From contig CANRIM010000014.1 of NCBI GenBank assembly GCA_947630695.1, forward strand, positions 1 to 53,294: DNA of 53,294 nucleotides. Reading direction: 5' to 3'. Position 1 is the first letter of the stretch, and each line of letters starts with the position of its first letter. Under the pieces are notes generated by a model. The model was not told where the DNA came from. It ran no database searches and saw only the letters and a list, made by a program, of their open reading frames with translations. Position numbers and translations under genes: made by a program. Origin of the DNA: an uncultured Lachnospiraceae bacterium. Lineage in GTDB: Bacteria > Bacillota > Clostridia > Lachnospirales > Lachnospiraceae. This document shows, in pieces, positions 7,849-14,764 of the stretch.

Positions 7849-8629
7849 ACTGTTTCGTCTTTCCCGCATTCATCCTGTAAATCAGGTTCAGCCCTTTCAT
7901 GGTCAAATCTCTGTCATAATAATCGATGCAGGCGGTTTCTTCGGCAATCAGCCGCCCGATACCGCCGGTGGCGATGACACAGGCATTCTGCGCGCCGGAT
8001 TCCTCTTTCATTTTCCGCACGATATACTCCGTCTGGCCGATGCTGCCGTAAACGATACCCGCCTGAATGCAGCTGATGGTTTCCCGTCCCAAAATGGACT
8101 TCGGCTTCCGGATTTCGATTTCCGGCAGCCGGGCCGTACTCTGCACCAGCGCATCCGCCATGGTCCGGATGCCGGGACAGATCACCGCCGCTTCAAATTT
8201 CTGATCCGCATCGATGTACTGGTAGGTAGTGGTGGTGGAAAAATCGATCACAATGGAAGGAGACGCATAATAATGATTGGCAGCCACCGCCGCGGCAATC
8301 ATTTCCGCCCCCACTTCCTTGGGATTTTCCGCGCCGATTTTCAGTCCGGTTTTGATGCCGGGGCCGACGATCATGGTCTCGATCTGAAAATATTTTTTCA
8401 GTGCATTTACAAAGGCATGCATCACGTCCGGCACCACAGAGGCAATGATCGCAGCCTGGATTTCCGCGGCTTCGATCCCGCTGTTTTTTAAAAACATCTG
8501 CATGGTGATCCCGAATTCATCCGACGTCCGCCGGGTCTTTGAAGTCAGCCGGAAGCTGTAAATCAGATCGTCCTCCTGAAATATCCCGATCTTGATCTGG
8601 GCGTTTCCGATATCCGCCGCCAAAAGCAT
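7835..8629 (-). CDS. coaX: Type III pantothenate kinase
   Basis: A 264-residue kinase for the first step of coenzyme A synthesis. The N-terminal ATP-binding motif is DIGNAQIKIGIF, where most relatives have DxGNT; the Thr-to-Ala change is a small oddity. The later segments GPGIKTG and IDFSTTTTYQYID are typical. In Bacillus coaX also lies near ftsH, dus and lysS. Here it heads the dusB-greA-lysS run and follows a DUF6145-like gene by 41 bp. Confidence 0.93.
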   Translation of the reverse strand: MLLAADIGNAQIKIGIFQEDDLIYSFRLTSKTRRTSDEFGITMQMFLKNSGIEAAEIQAAIIASVVPDVMHAFVNALKKYFQIETMIVGPGIKTGLKIGAENPKEVGAEMIAAAVAANHYYASPSIVIDFSTTTTYQYIDADQKFEAAVICPGIRTMADALVQSTARLPEIEIRKPKSILGRETISCIQAGIVYGSIGQTEYIVRKMKEESGAQNACVIATGGIGRLIAEETACIDYYDRDLTMKGLNLIYRMNAGKTKQYENR

Positions 8630-8670
8630 ATCTTTTGTTCCTCCCTACTTTAACTATTCAAAATCATCCT

Positions 8671-8991
8671 TTACATCAGGAAAAAGGTACTGTAAAACAG
8701 GTTCAGTTCCTCAAACAGTTCCCGTTTTTCCGCCTGCAGCTGTTTGATCTTCAGCGCGCTTCCGATTTCGTCATACAGCAAATCCCCGTCGTCGGAATCC
8801 ACGCGGAAGGAAAGCTCTCCGTCTTCATCAAAGAAAAGCTCCAGCATCCCGCCCACGTCTTCCGTAAACAGGACGCACATGATTTTGAGCTCATCCTTTA
8901 CCGACTGGGGCAGCTCATCAAAATCCGGATTCAAATAGTATTTTTTTTCGTATGCATTGGCCCCGCAGAGCACCACTTCATCCTGATACAT
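8671..8991 (-). CDS. DUF6145-like conserved protein
   Basis: A 106-residue acidic, cytosolic protein (MYQDEVVLCGANAYEKKYY...) with no signal peptide or membrane helix. The sequence resembles a family seen in Lachnospiraceae that I associate with DUF6145, but the family name is recalled rather than checked. It precedes coaX by about 40 bp and is probably on the same transcript. Function unknown. Confidence 0.65.
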   Translation of the reverse strand: MYQDEVVLCGANAYEKKYYLNPDFDELPQSVKDELKIMCVLFTEDVGGMLELFFDEDGELSFRVDSDDGDLLYDEIGSALKIKQLQAEKRELFEELNLFYSTFFLM

Positions 8992-9020
8992 TTCCCGTCC
9001 TCTTTCTTATGTGCTAACTG

Positions 9021-9050
9021 CAAAACGGCGAAGCATTTTTGCTCCGCCGC
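9021..9050 (-). terminator. Terminator after the 3D-domain gene
   Basis: GCGGCGGAGCA pairs with TGCTTCGCCG around AAAA, followed by TTTTG on the minus strand, about 25 bp past the stop of the 3D-domain gene. Confidence 0.7.
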
Positions 9051-9073
9051 TGTCTGCATTGTCATTTACACTG

Positions 9074-10270
9074 TTACCATGTGACAGTACAGTATCGGAT
9101 ACCCCAGTTTAAAGCTTCCACATGCGTGGACATAAAGATATCGATGCTGTATCCGGATACGCCTGTATCCTCCGCCACATACGGAACGCCGTTAATATAT
9201 ACCGTCGTTCCCAATGGAATAATAGAACTGTCTACCGCCACCGTCCTGCCGGGTGTACACGGGGCGCCGCTGGCGCTCTGCCCGTTGGAATACGATCCGC
9301 AGCAGATCGCGCAGGGACAATAGGCTGTCACCTTAAACACTGCTTCGCCGGATCCTGACTGCTGTACAGGGACTGACGCCGCAATGACAGGTTCCTCCGC
9401 AGGGGCCTCATAAGCCGGCGTGCTGTCCGGTGTTTCCGGTTCCTCTGCAGGCGACGGTTCTGCGTCGTCAGAGCTTCCCGTATCAGAGGACGTATCCTCC
9501 GGTTCCTCTTCGCTTAAGTCGTCCAGATGCACTGCAACGCCGGTGGCCAGAAAGACGTCGGCCACCTCCTTGGACATATAAGCGTCCTGGTCTTTGGAAT
9601 ACCTGATTTTCACCCATTTTGCGCCATCTTCCAGTACTTCAAAATATTTTCCTTCGCTGACTGTATCGACGACGTCCGCATCCATCGAAGGAGCCTTTCT
9701 CACATTGGCTTCATACGATGTCACACATGCCACGTATCCGCATGTGTCTTCTGCAATCTGCAGTGCTTCCTTTCCGAAAGCCAGAAATTCATTTTTTACA
9801 TAACCGGTAATACTGCCGGAGCTGATATAAGACCACTCTCCGGCCTGTTCGAGCACATTTCCGGCAGCGCCGTGGGGCATAATGCCGATCACGGAGCTTT
9901 CCGTTCCGGGTTCTTCTCTCACATATACAAATTCTGTTTCATCTACGGTAACGATTGCCTTGCTTTCCCAGACTTTGTTCCGCGCGTTGATGATCAGTTC
10001 TTCCAGATCGATCTTCGGCGCTTTTAAAATCTTTTCTGCCAAACGAATGGACATTCTGGGAACGGCTGTTTCATTTGCAATGATATCAGCAATTCCTGCT
10101 TTTGACTTTATGCCGCTGTCATTTTTACCCGGTGTGGCATTTGCCAAAACTTTGGCAATTCCTGATAATCCGTTCGTATCGGATGGGGACGCTTCCACGC
10201 TTGCCGCCGGCAATAGCATCATCACCAGGGCAAGAACTAAGATCAGTCCTTTTCCTTTACCAGATTTCAT
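9074..10270 (-). CDS. Secreted SH3 and 3D-domain cell-wall protein
   Basis: The start at 10270 follows AGGAGG and gives a 398-residue exported protein. A signal peptide (GLILVLALVMMLLPAASVEA, ending near residue 28) is followed by two SH3b-type wall-binding repeats (about residues 110-240), a Pro/Glu/Ser-rich linker and a C-terminal 3D domain (KVTAYCPCAICCG...VAVDSSIIPLGT...AEDTG...IDIF) carrying the three conserved aspartates. The 3D fold is shared by lytic transglycosylase-like MltA and YocH/RpfB-type muralytic proteins, so it probably acts on peptidoglycan. A monocistronic promoter and a 170-nt leader with twin hairpins lie upstream. Confidence 0.9.
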   Translation of the reverse strand: MKSGKGKGLILVLALVMMLLPAASVEASPSDTNGLSGIAKVLANATPGKNDSGIKSKAGIADIIANETAVPRMSIRLAEKILKAPKIDLEELIINARNKVWESKAIVTVDETEFVYVREEPGTESSVIGIMPHGAAGNVLEQAGEWSYISSGSITGYVKNEFLAFGKEALQIAEDTCGYVACVTSYEANVRKAPSMDADVVDTVSEGKYFEVLEDGAKWVKIRYSKDQDAYMSKEVADVFLATGVAVHLDDLSEEEPEDTSSDTGSSDDAEPSPAEEPETPDSTPAYEAPAEEPVIAASVPVQQSGSGEAVFKVTAYCPCAICCGSYSNGQSASGAPCTPGRTVAVDSSIIPLGTTVYINGVPYVAEDTGVSGYSIDIFMSTHVEALNWGIRYCTVTW

Positions 10271-10290
10271 TTTGCATCCTCCTGAATAAA

Positions 10291-10326
10291 TGACCGAGCT
10301 TACGGTCACCCAATCGCTTACGATTG
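10291..10326 (-). promoter_or_regulatory. Twin hairpins in the leader of the 3D-domain gene
   Basis: Two adjacent stem-loops, CAATCG/CGATTG (10311-10326) and TGACCG/CGGTCA (10291-10308), both have loops beginning TAAG when read on the minus strand. They end about 10 nt before the AGGAGG ribosome site, so they could influence translation or RNA stability. No known riboswitch class was recognised. Confidence 0.5.
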
Positions 10327-10449
10327 TTGTTATTTTGCCTTTCTGCTTGAATTTTTGCTCTGTAAACTGCAATAATTCAATAAATTTCATAAAAAAAACG
10401 GGTGATTTCAGGCAAATTTCACAAAACAATTGTATTCAATTGCGGAGGT

Positions 10450-10478
10450 ATTCTAGCACATCCGTTTTTATTTGTCAA
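10450..10478 (-). promoter_or_regulatory. Promoter of the 3D-domain gene
   Basis: TTGACA (10473-10478) and TAGAAT (10450-10455) with a 17-bp spacer. The start point would be near 10443, giving a leader of about 170 nt. Nothing else was seen in the 10271-10637 gap besides the leader hairpins and the next terminator. Confidence 0.8.
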
Positions 10479-10601
10479 CCTCACTCATTTGTGTATTTTG
10501 TATATATTCCTTTTGTTTAGAAAAAATTTTTCGTATAAATTTGACATAAAATTGCTTTTTTCCCTCTGTGTCGACAGGATCGCCCAGGTAAAATGAAGCG
10601 C

Positions 10602-10623
10602 AAAAAAACCGGGAACCCCCGGT
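10602..10623 (-). terminator. Terminator after the SpoU methyltransferase gene
   Basis: ACCGGG/CCCGGT stem followed on the minus strand by seven T, 15 bp past the stop. It closes the dnaE-pfkA-methyltransferase transcript. Confidence 0.85.
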
Positions 10624-10637
10624 CTTTTCCGCCGTAA

Positions 10638-11405
10638 TTACAGGCTGTTCCTGCAGGCCTCATACATGAGCAGCGCCGCCGCTACCGCCGCATTCAGCGA
10701 TTCCGTCTTTCCCTTCATGGGAATCATAAGCGCCTCATCGGCGATTTTTGCCAGGGCGGGATCCACGCCTTTTGCCTCATTTCCGATCATCAGGGCGAAG
10801 CCCCGGGCATAGGACGCCTTCCGGTAGTCAAAGCCCTGCATGTCTGTTGTATAGACGGGAATTTCCTGTGCCTGCAGCTGCCGGATGATCACGGCAAGAT
10901 CCGCGTACAGAAAGGGCACCCGGTAAATCGCGCCCATGGTGGAACGGATGGTTTTCGGATTGTAAAAATCCACGCTGCCGTGACTTAATATGACCGCGTC
11001 CATGCCTGCCGCTTCCGCCGTCCGCAGGATTGTCCCCGCGTTTCCCGGGTCCTGCAGGTCATTCAACAGCAGCAGCCTGGGATTTTTCTGCCGGATGATA
11101 TGCGCCGGGTCATGATTCGCCTGCCGCATGACACAGAGCACGCCCTGGGGCGATACCGTATCGCTCATGGCCTTCATCACATGATCCTGTACCGTTTCAT
11201 AGGGAACCGCTTCCAGCAGCCGGCAGTTTTCCGGCTTTTCCAGAAATGTTTCAGAGACGTAGGCCGCGGCGATCCTTTCCCGGTCCGCTTCCAGAAACAT
11301 GCGGACGCCTTCCACCACATACAGGCCGCAGGCCTTCCGGTAAGCGGCTTTTTTCTGCAGCCGGATCACATCTTTTACTTTGGCGTTGGAGGTACTTGTA
11401 ATCAT
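10638..11405 (-). CDS. SpoU-family 2'-O-ribose RNA methyltransferase
   Basis: A 255-residue TrmH/RlmB-like enzyme. A small N-terminal substrate-binding domain (ITSTSNAKVK...YVVEGVRMFLEA) precedes the trefoil-knot methyltransferase with the motifs NDLQDPGNAGTILRTAEA, IGNEAKGV and IPMKGKTESLNAAVA. It methylates a ribose in rRNA or tRNA using S-adenosylmethionine; the exact nucleotide cannot be told. Its start codon overlaps the pfkA stop by one base (TAATG), so it is translationally coupled. Confidence 0.9.
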   Translation of the reverse strand: MITSTSNAKVKDVIRLQKKAAYRKACGLYVVEGVRMFLEADRERIAAAYVSETFLEKPENCRLLEAVPYETVQDHVMKAMSDTVSPQGVLCVMRQANHDPAHIIRQKNPRLLLLNDLQDPGNAGTILRTAEAAGMDAVILSHGSVDFYNPKTIRSTMGAIYRVPFLYADLAVIIRQLQAQEIPVYTTDMQGFDYRKASYARGFALMIGNEAKGVDPALAKIADEALMIPMKGKTESLNAAVAAALLMYEACRNSL

Positions 11406-12382
11406 TATCTTGACAGCAGCCTTCCTACTTCAAATTCATATGCGCTGATATCCTTCTGCATACGCAGGGCTTCATTGATATCGTAATCCACGCACTGGTC
11501 GTTTTTATAGGCCACCACCCGCATACTCTTGCCGCTGCACAGCAGCATTGCCGCATAGGCGCCCATGAGGGAGGCGATATATCTGTCGCGGCAGGTGGGG
11601 CTGCCGCCTCTTTGCATGTAGCCGAGAATCGTCGCCCGGGTTTCGATGCCCGTTGCGGATTCGATCCGTCTCGCCATACTGGCGGAATGTCCGATGCCTT
11701 CCGCATTGACAATGATATGATGGCGTTTGCCCAGTTTCCGGTTCCGGATAATATTATTGATCAGGGCCTGCTCGTCATAGTCGTATTTTTCCGGCAGCAG
11801 GATATCTTCCGCGCCGTTGGCAATGCCGCACCAGAGCGCGATATATCCGGCCGTATGGCCCATAACCTCGATGATGTTGCAGCGCTCATGGGATGTGGAG
11901 GTATCTCTGACCTTGTCGATGGCTTCCATGGCGGTATTGACCGCTGTATCGAAACCGATGGTATAATCCGTACAGGCAATATCCAGATCGATGGTGCCCG
12001 GCACGCCTACCGTTGCCACGCCCAGATTGGCCAGCTTCTGGGCGCCTGCGAAGGAACCGTCGCCGCCGATGACCACCAGGCCGTCAATGCCGTGTTTTTT
12101 ACATATCTCCACGCCCTGCTTCTGTCCTTTTGCGGTACGAAACTCCGGACAGCGGGCCGTACCCAGGACCGTTCCGCCGCGCTGGATAATATCCGAAACA
12201 CTGGAAGAATTCATGTCGATGATTTTTTCTTTCAGCAATCCCGCATATCCCTGCTTGATGCCCTTTACGGCGACGCCATTCTGGATGGCTGTCCTGACCA
12301 CCGCGCGAATTGCCGCGTTCATTCCCGGCGCATCTCCGCCGCTTGTTAATACTCCGATTGTTTTGATCTTTGCTTCTGACAT
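11405..12382 (-). CDS. pfkA: 6-phosphofructokinase
   Basis: The start MSEAKIKTIGVLTSGGDAPG (12382) gives 325 residues, the usual bacterial PfkA length. The ATP motif GGDGSF and the region PGTIDLDIACTDYTIG are present. Most PfkA enzymes read TIDND there, and this one has Leu in place of Asn while keeping both aspartates, including the catalytic one. It commits fructose 6-phosphate to glycolysis. dnaE-pfkA adjacency is common in Firmicutes. An 88-bp repeat separates it from dnaE. Confidence 0.94.
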   Translation of the reverse strand: MSEAKIKTIGVLTSGGDAPGMNAAIRAVVRTAIQNGVAVKGIKQGYAGLLKEKIIDMNSSSVSDIIQRGGTVLGTARCPEFRTAKGQKQGVEICKKHGIDGLVVIGGDGSFAGAQKLANLGVATVGVPGTIDLDIACTDYTIGFDTAVNTAMEAIDKVRDTSTSHERCNIIEVMGHTAGYIALWCGIANGAEDILLPEKYDYDEQALINNIIRNRKLGKRHHIIVNAEGIGHSASMARRIESATGIETRATILGYMQRGGSPTCRDRYIASLMGAYAAMLLCSGKSMRVVAYKNDQCVDYDINEALRMQKDISAYEFEVGRLLSR

Positions 12383-12403
12383 ATCGCCCATCCTTTCTCC
12401 TTC

Positions 12404-12492
12404 TATAATGTAGCGGCACGCGCGCTCGGGAAGCGCCCCTGCCAAGTCGTCGGAAGGCATTTTAAGTTATGCTTCGCATAAGCCTTCCTCCT
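12404..12492 (-). repeat. Dispersed structured repeat, copy A
   Basis: This 89-bp sequence is closely similar to 36286-36373. On the minus strand it begins AGGAGGAAGGCTTATGCG and holds nested inverted repeats GGAAGGC/GCCTTCC and TTATGC/GCATAA. It then gives a frame MPSDDLAGAL...RACRYII and ends TACATTATA. In this copy the element supplies the last nine codons and stop of dnaE and sits directly before the pfkA ribosome site. Confidence 0.8.
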
Positions 12493-14312
12493 GCAAAATC
12501 CGTCAGGCATTTTTCTGTCACGCGTATGTTGTTTTCCCCCATCACCGTCTGCAGACGGTCCAGCAGTGCTTCATCCGCCGTAACATTATATTTCAGCGGC
12601 AGCGTTTTCATCTGCCTTGTTTCCGATAAATAAATTTTCACCGGGCTGGCGCCTTCGTGGCTTAAAAGAATCTGATGGATCTGCTCCTGCTGCTTCCGGT
12701 AATCCTCAAAATTCCGAAACTGCAGCCACAGTTCTTTTGATGTTCTGGTCAGCGACCGCACGTTTTCCAGAATCAGCTTTCCGCCTTTTTCCTCATCCAC
12801 CTGCACTTTACCCTGGATCAGCAGCTTTTCATCCTCCTGCAGAAGATCCCGGTACTTCTCATACTGCCGCGGAAATACGATGACTTCCACTGTACCGAAC
12901 ATGTCTTCCAGCGTCAGAAAAGCCATTCGTTTTTCCTGCCGGGTGATTTTCACCTGCAGCCCCGTAATCATGCCGCCGATCACCTGTTTCGAATCATCGG
13001 CCACCGTCGTGCCCTGCAGTTCCTCATCCCAGAGAAAATCCGAAGTTTTCGCACTGGTCTTCCGGCTTAGGATATCCCGGTATTCATCCAGCGGATGTCC
13101 GCTGATATAAACCCCCAGCACTTCTTTTTCAAATTCCAGGCGGCTCTGCCGGTCAAAATCCTCCACATCCGGCATTTTCGCCTGAAATACGGCTTTTTCC
13201 TCCTCATTTGCAATATCAAAGAGGGAAATCTGCCCGGAAAAGGACTTCTTTTTTTCTGCCTGGGCCTGATCGGCCAGCTGTTCATGGCTGATGACCATCT
13301 GCCGCCGGTTGGGCCAGAGGGTATCCAATGCCCCGGCTTTGATCATATTTTCCAGCGCCCGTTTGTTGACGCCCGCATTGACCATACGTTCCACAAAATC
13401 CTGAAATGAGGTGAAAGGCCCGTTTTCTCTGCGTGTCTGTGCAATGGTGTCGGTGACGGGTTTGCCGATGCCTTTGATGGCGTTCATGCCGTATCGGATA
13501 TTGCGTCCGGACACGCTGAAGTGTCCCTCGCCTTCATTGACATCCGGAGGCAGCACCGAAATGCCCATCTGCTTGCATTCATAAATATAAGCGGCCACCT
13601 TGGCCGGATGATCCATGACGGAAGTCATCAGCGCAGCCATAAATTCCACCGGATAATAATACTTCAGATACGCGGTCTGGTAGGAAACCACCGCATAAGC
13701 CGCGGCATGGGACTTATTGAAGGCATATTTCGCAAAGTCTGTCATGTCGTCGAAAATCGCTTCCGCGGTTTCCCGGTCAATGCCGTTGGCAATACAGCCG
13801 GCAATGTGTTCCTCCGGATTTCCCTCTACGAAATTTTTCCGCTCCCGGGCCATCACGTCCCCTTTTTTCTTGGACATGGCCCTGCGGACCAGATCGCTTC
13901 TGCCCAGGGAGTACCCCGCCAGATCCCGGACGATCTGCATAACCTGTTCCTGATAAACGATGCAGCCGTGGGTGGCTTTCAGAATCGGTTCCAGCTGCGG
14001 ACAGCGGTAGGTCACCCGTTCATAATGGTTTTTCCCCTCAATATATTTCGGGATAAAATCCATGGGGCCAGGCCGGTAAAGGGCAATGCCCGCAATGATA
14101 TCTTCCAGATTGTGGGGGGACAGCTCCTTCATGAAGCTTTTCATGCCGGCGCTTTCCAGCTGGAACACCCCGTCTGTCTTCCCGGTGCCTATATAGTCCA
14201 GCACCGCCTTGTCATTATAATCAATGGACATCATGTCAATGGCTGTCCCGGTATTTTTCTCCGCCATCTCCACCGCGTCCTGAATCACCGTCAGGGTACG
14301 CAGCCCCAGAAA
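12462..14312 (-). CDS. dnaE: DNA polymerase III alpha (DnaE), 3' exon
   Basis: The exon resumes at FLGLRTLTVI immediately after the intron and encodes about 616 residues. It holds the rest of the polymerase fingers (KSHAAAYAVVSYQTAYLKYY), a helix-hairpin-helix tandem region (IRYGMNAIKGIGKPV) and the OB-fold (TVEVIVFPRQYEKYRDLL). Joined to the 5' exon (17474-19135) it gives about 1,170 residues, normal for DnaE. The final GGRLMRSIT and stop codon derive from repeat copy A. Intron-internal codons upstream of FLGL are not part of the protein. Confidence 0.93.
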   Translation of the reverse strand, partial: FLGLRTLTVIQDAVEMAEKNTGTAIDMMSIDYNDKAVLDYIGTGKTDGVFQLESAGMKSFMKELSPHNLEDIIAGIALYRPGPMDFIPKYIEGKNHYERVTYRCPQLEPILKATHGCIVYQEQVMQIVRDLAGYSLGRSDLVRRAMSKKKGDVMARERKNFVEGNPEEHIAGCIANGIDRETAEAIFDDMTDFAKYAFNKSHAAAYAVVSYQTAYLKYYYPVEFMAALMTSVMDHPAKVAAYIYECKQMGISVLPPDVNEGEGHFSVSGRNIRYGMNAIKGIGKPVTDTIAQTRRENGPFTSFQDFVERMVNAGVNKRALENMIKAGALDTLWPNRRQMVISHEQLADQAQAEKKKSFSGQISLFDIANEEEKAVFQAKMPDVEDFDRQSRLEFEKEVLGVYISGHPLDEYRDILSRKTSAKTSDFLWDEELQGTTVADDSKQVIGGMITGLQVKITRQEKRMAFLTLEDMFGTVEVIVFPRQYEKYRDLLQEDEKLLIQGKVQVDEEKGGKLILENVRSLTRTSKELWLQFRNFEDYRKQQEQIHQILLSHEGASPVKIYLSETRQMKTLPLKYNVTADEALLDRLQTVMGENNIRVTEKCLTDFAGGRLMRSIT

Positions 14313-14370
14313 ATAGTGATAGGTAATGAACACCGTCAGCATTATCTGTTACGGGTCATTTTCCCCCACT

Positions 14371-14407
14371 TCACACCGTGCGTGCGTCTTTCAACGCACA
14401 CGGCGTT
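14371..14407 (-). ncRNA. Group II intron catalytic domain V
   Basis: On the minus strand GCCGTGTGCG and CGCACGCACGGT pair around a GAAA tetraloop (TTGAAAGA), the classic 34-nt domain V hairpin with its bulge. The following 55 nt fold as AATGA...CCGT/ACGG...TCATT and lead to CTATCACTAT at the 3' splice site, consistent with domain VI. This shows that the ribozyme core is present. Confidence 0.88.
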
Positions 14408-14467
14408 CCATCGGGAATAGTAGTCTTCGGTAAACTACTTTCGAGCTATGTCAGAATATCCTGCCTA

Positions 14468-14695
14468 TTACTTTTGTCTATTTCCAATAATCCTTGTTAA
14501 CACGCCAGCTATGATAGCAATAAATATCGATATTATGCTTTTTATCATAGCCATATGTTTTAGGCTTTCAATAAAGTATTCCATTGGTTCTGCCGCTAAT
14601 TTGATTCTAAATCCTGGAATTAAGAAACAGATGCATATATAGCAGATGATGAAAGCCGTAACAAAAACAATTATGGGTAATGTCGCTTTTTTCAT
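14468..14695 (-). CDS. Small two-helix membrane protein inside the intron
   Basis: The ATG at 14695 lies 8 nt after AAAGGAG and encodes 75 residues. Two strongly hydrophobic segments, TLPIIVFVTAFIICYICI (about residues 5-25) and MIKSIISIFIAIIAGVL (about 51-68), are separated by a short amphipathic stretch, and both ends are basic (MKKA..., GNRQK). The gene lies between the maturase stop (14765) and domain V, i.e. within intron domain IV. I do not recognise the family. It could be an inserted cargo gene, a host-derived passenger or a small toxin-like peptide. Confidence 0.75.
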   Translation of the reverse strand: MKKATLPIIVFVTAFIICYICICFLIPGFRIKLAAEPMEYFIESLKHMAMIKSIISIFIAIIAGVLTRIIGNRQK

Positions 14696-14764
14696 TCCAA
14701 CCACTCCTTTCTTAAATAATTATAAAGAGAAGTGTTTGGAAAATCAACACATTGACATCTGTAA

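Noticed and set aside
10271-10429. N-terminal extension of the 3D-domain protein from a TTG start
   Set aside because: There is no ribosome site, and the extension would place the signal peptide internally. The AGGAGG-linked ATG at 10270 gives a proper signal peptide.
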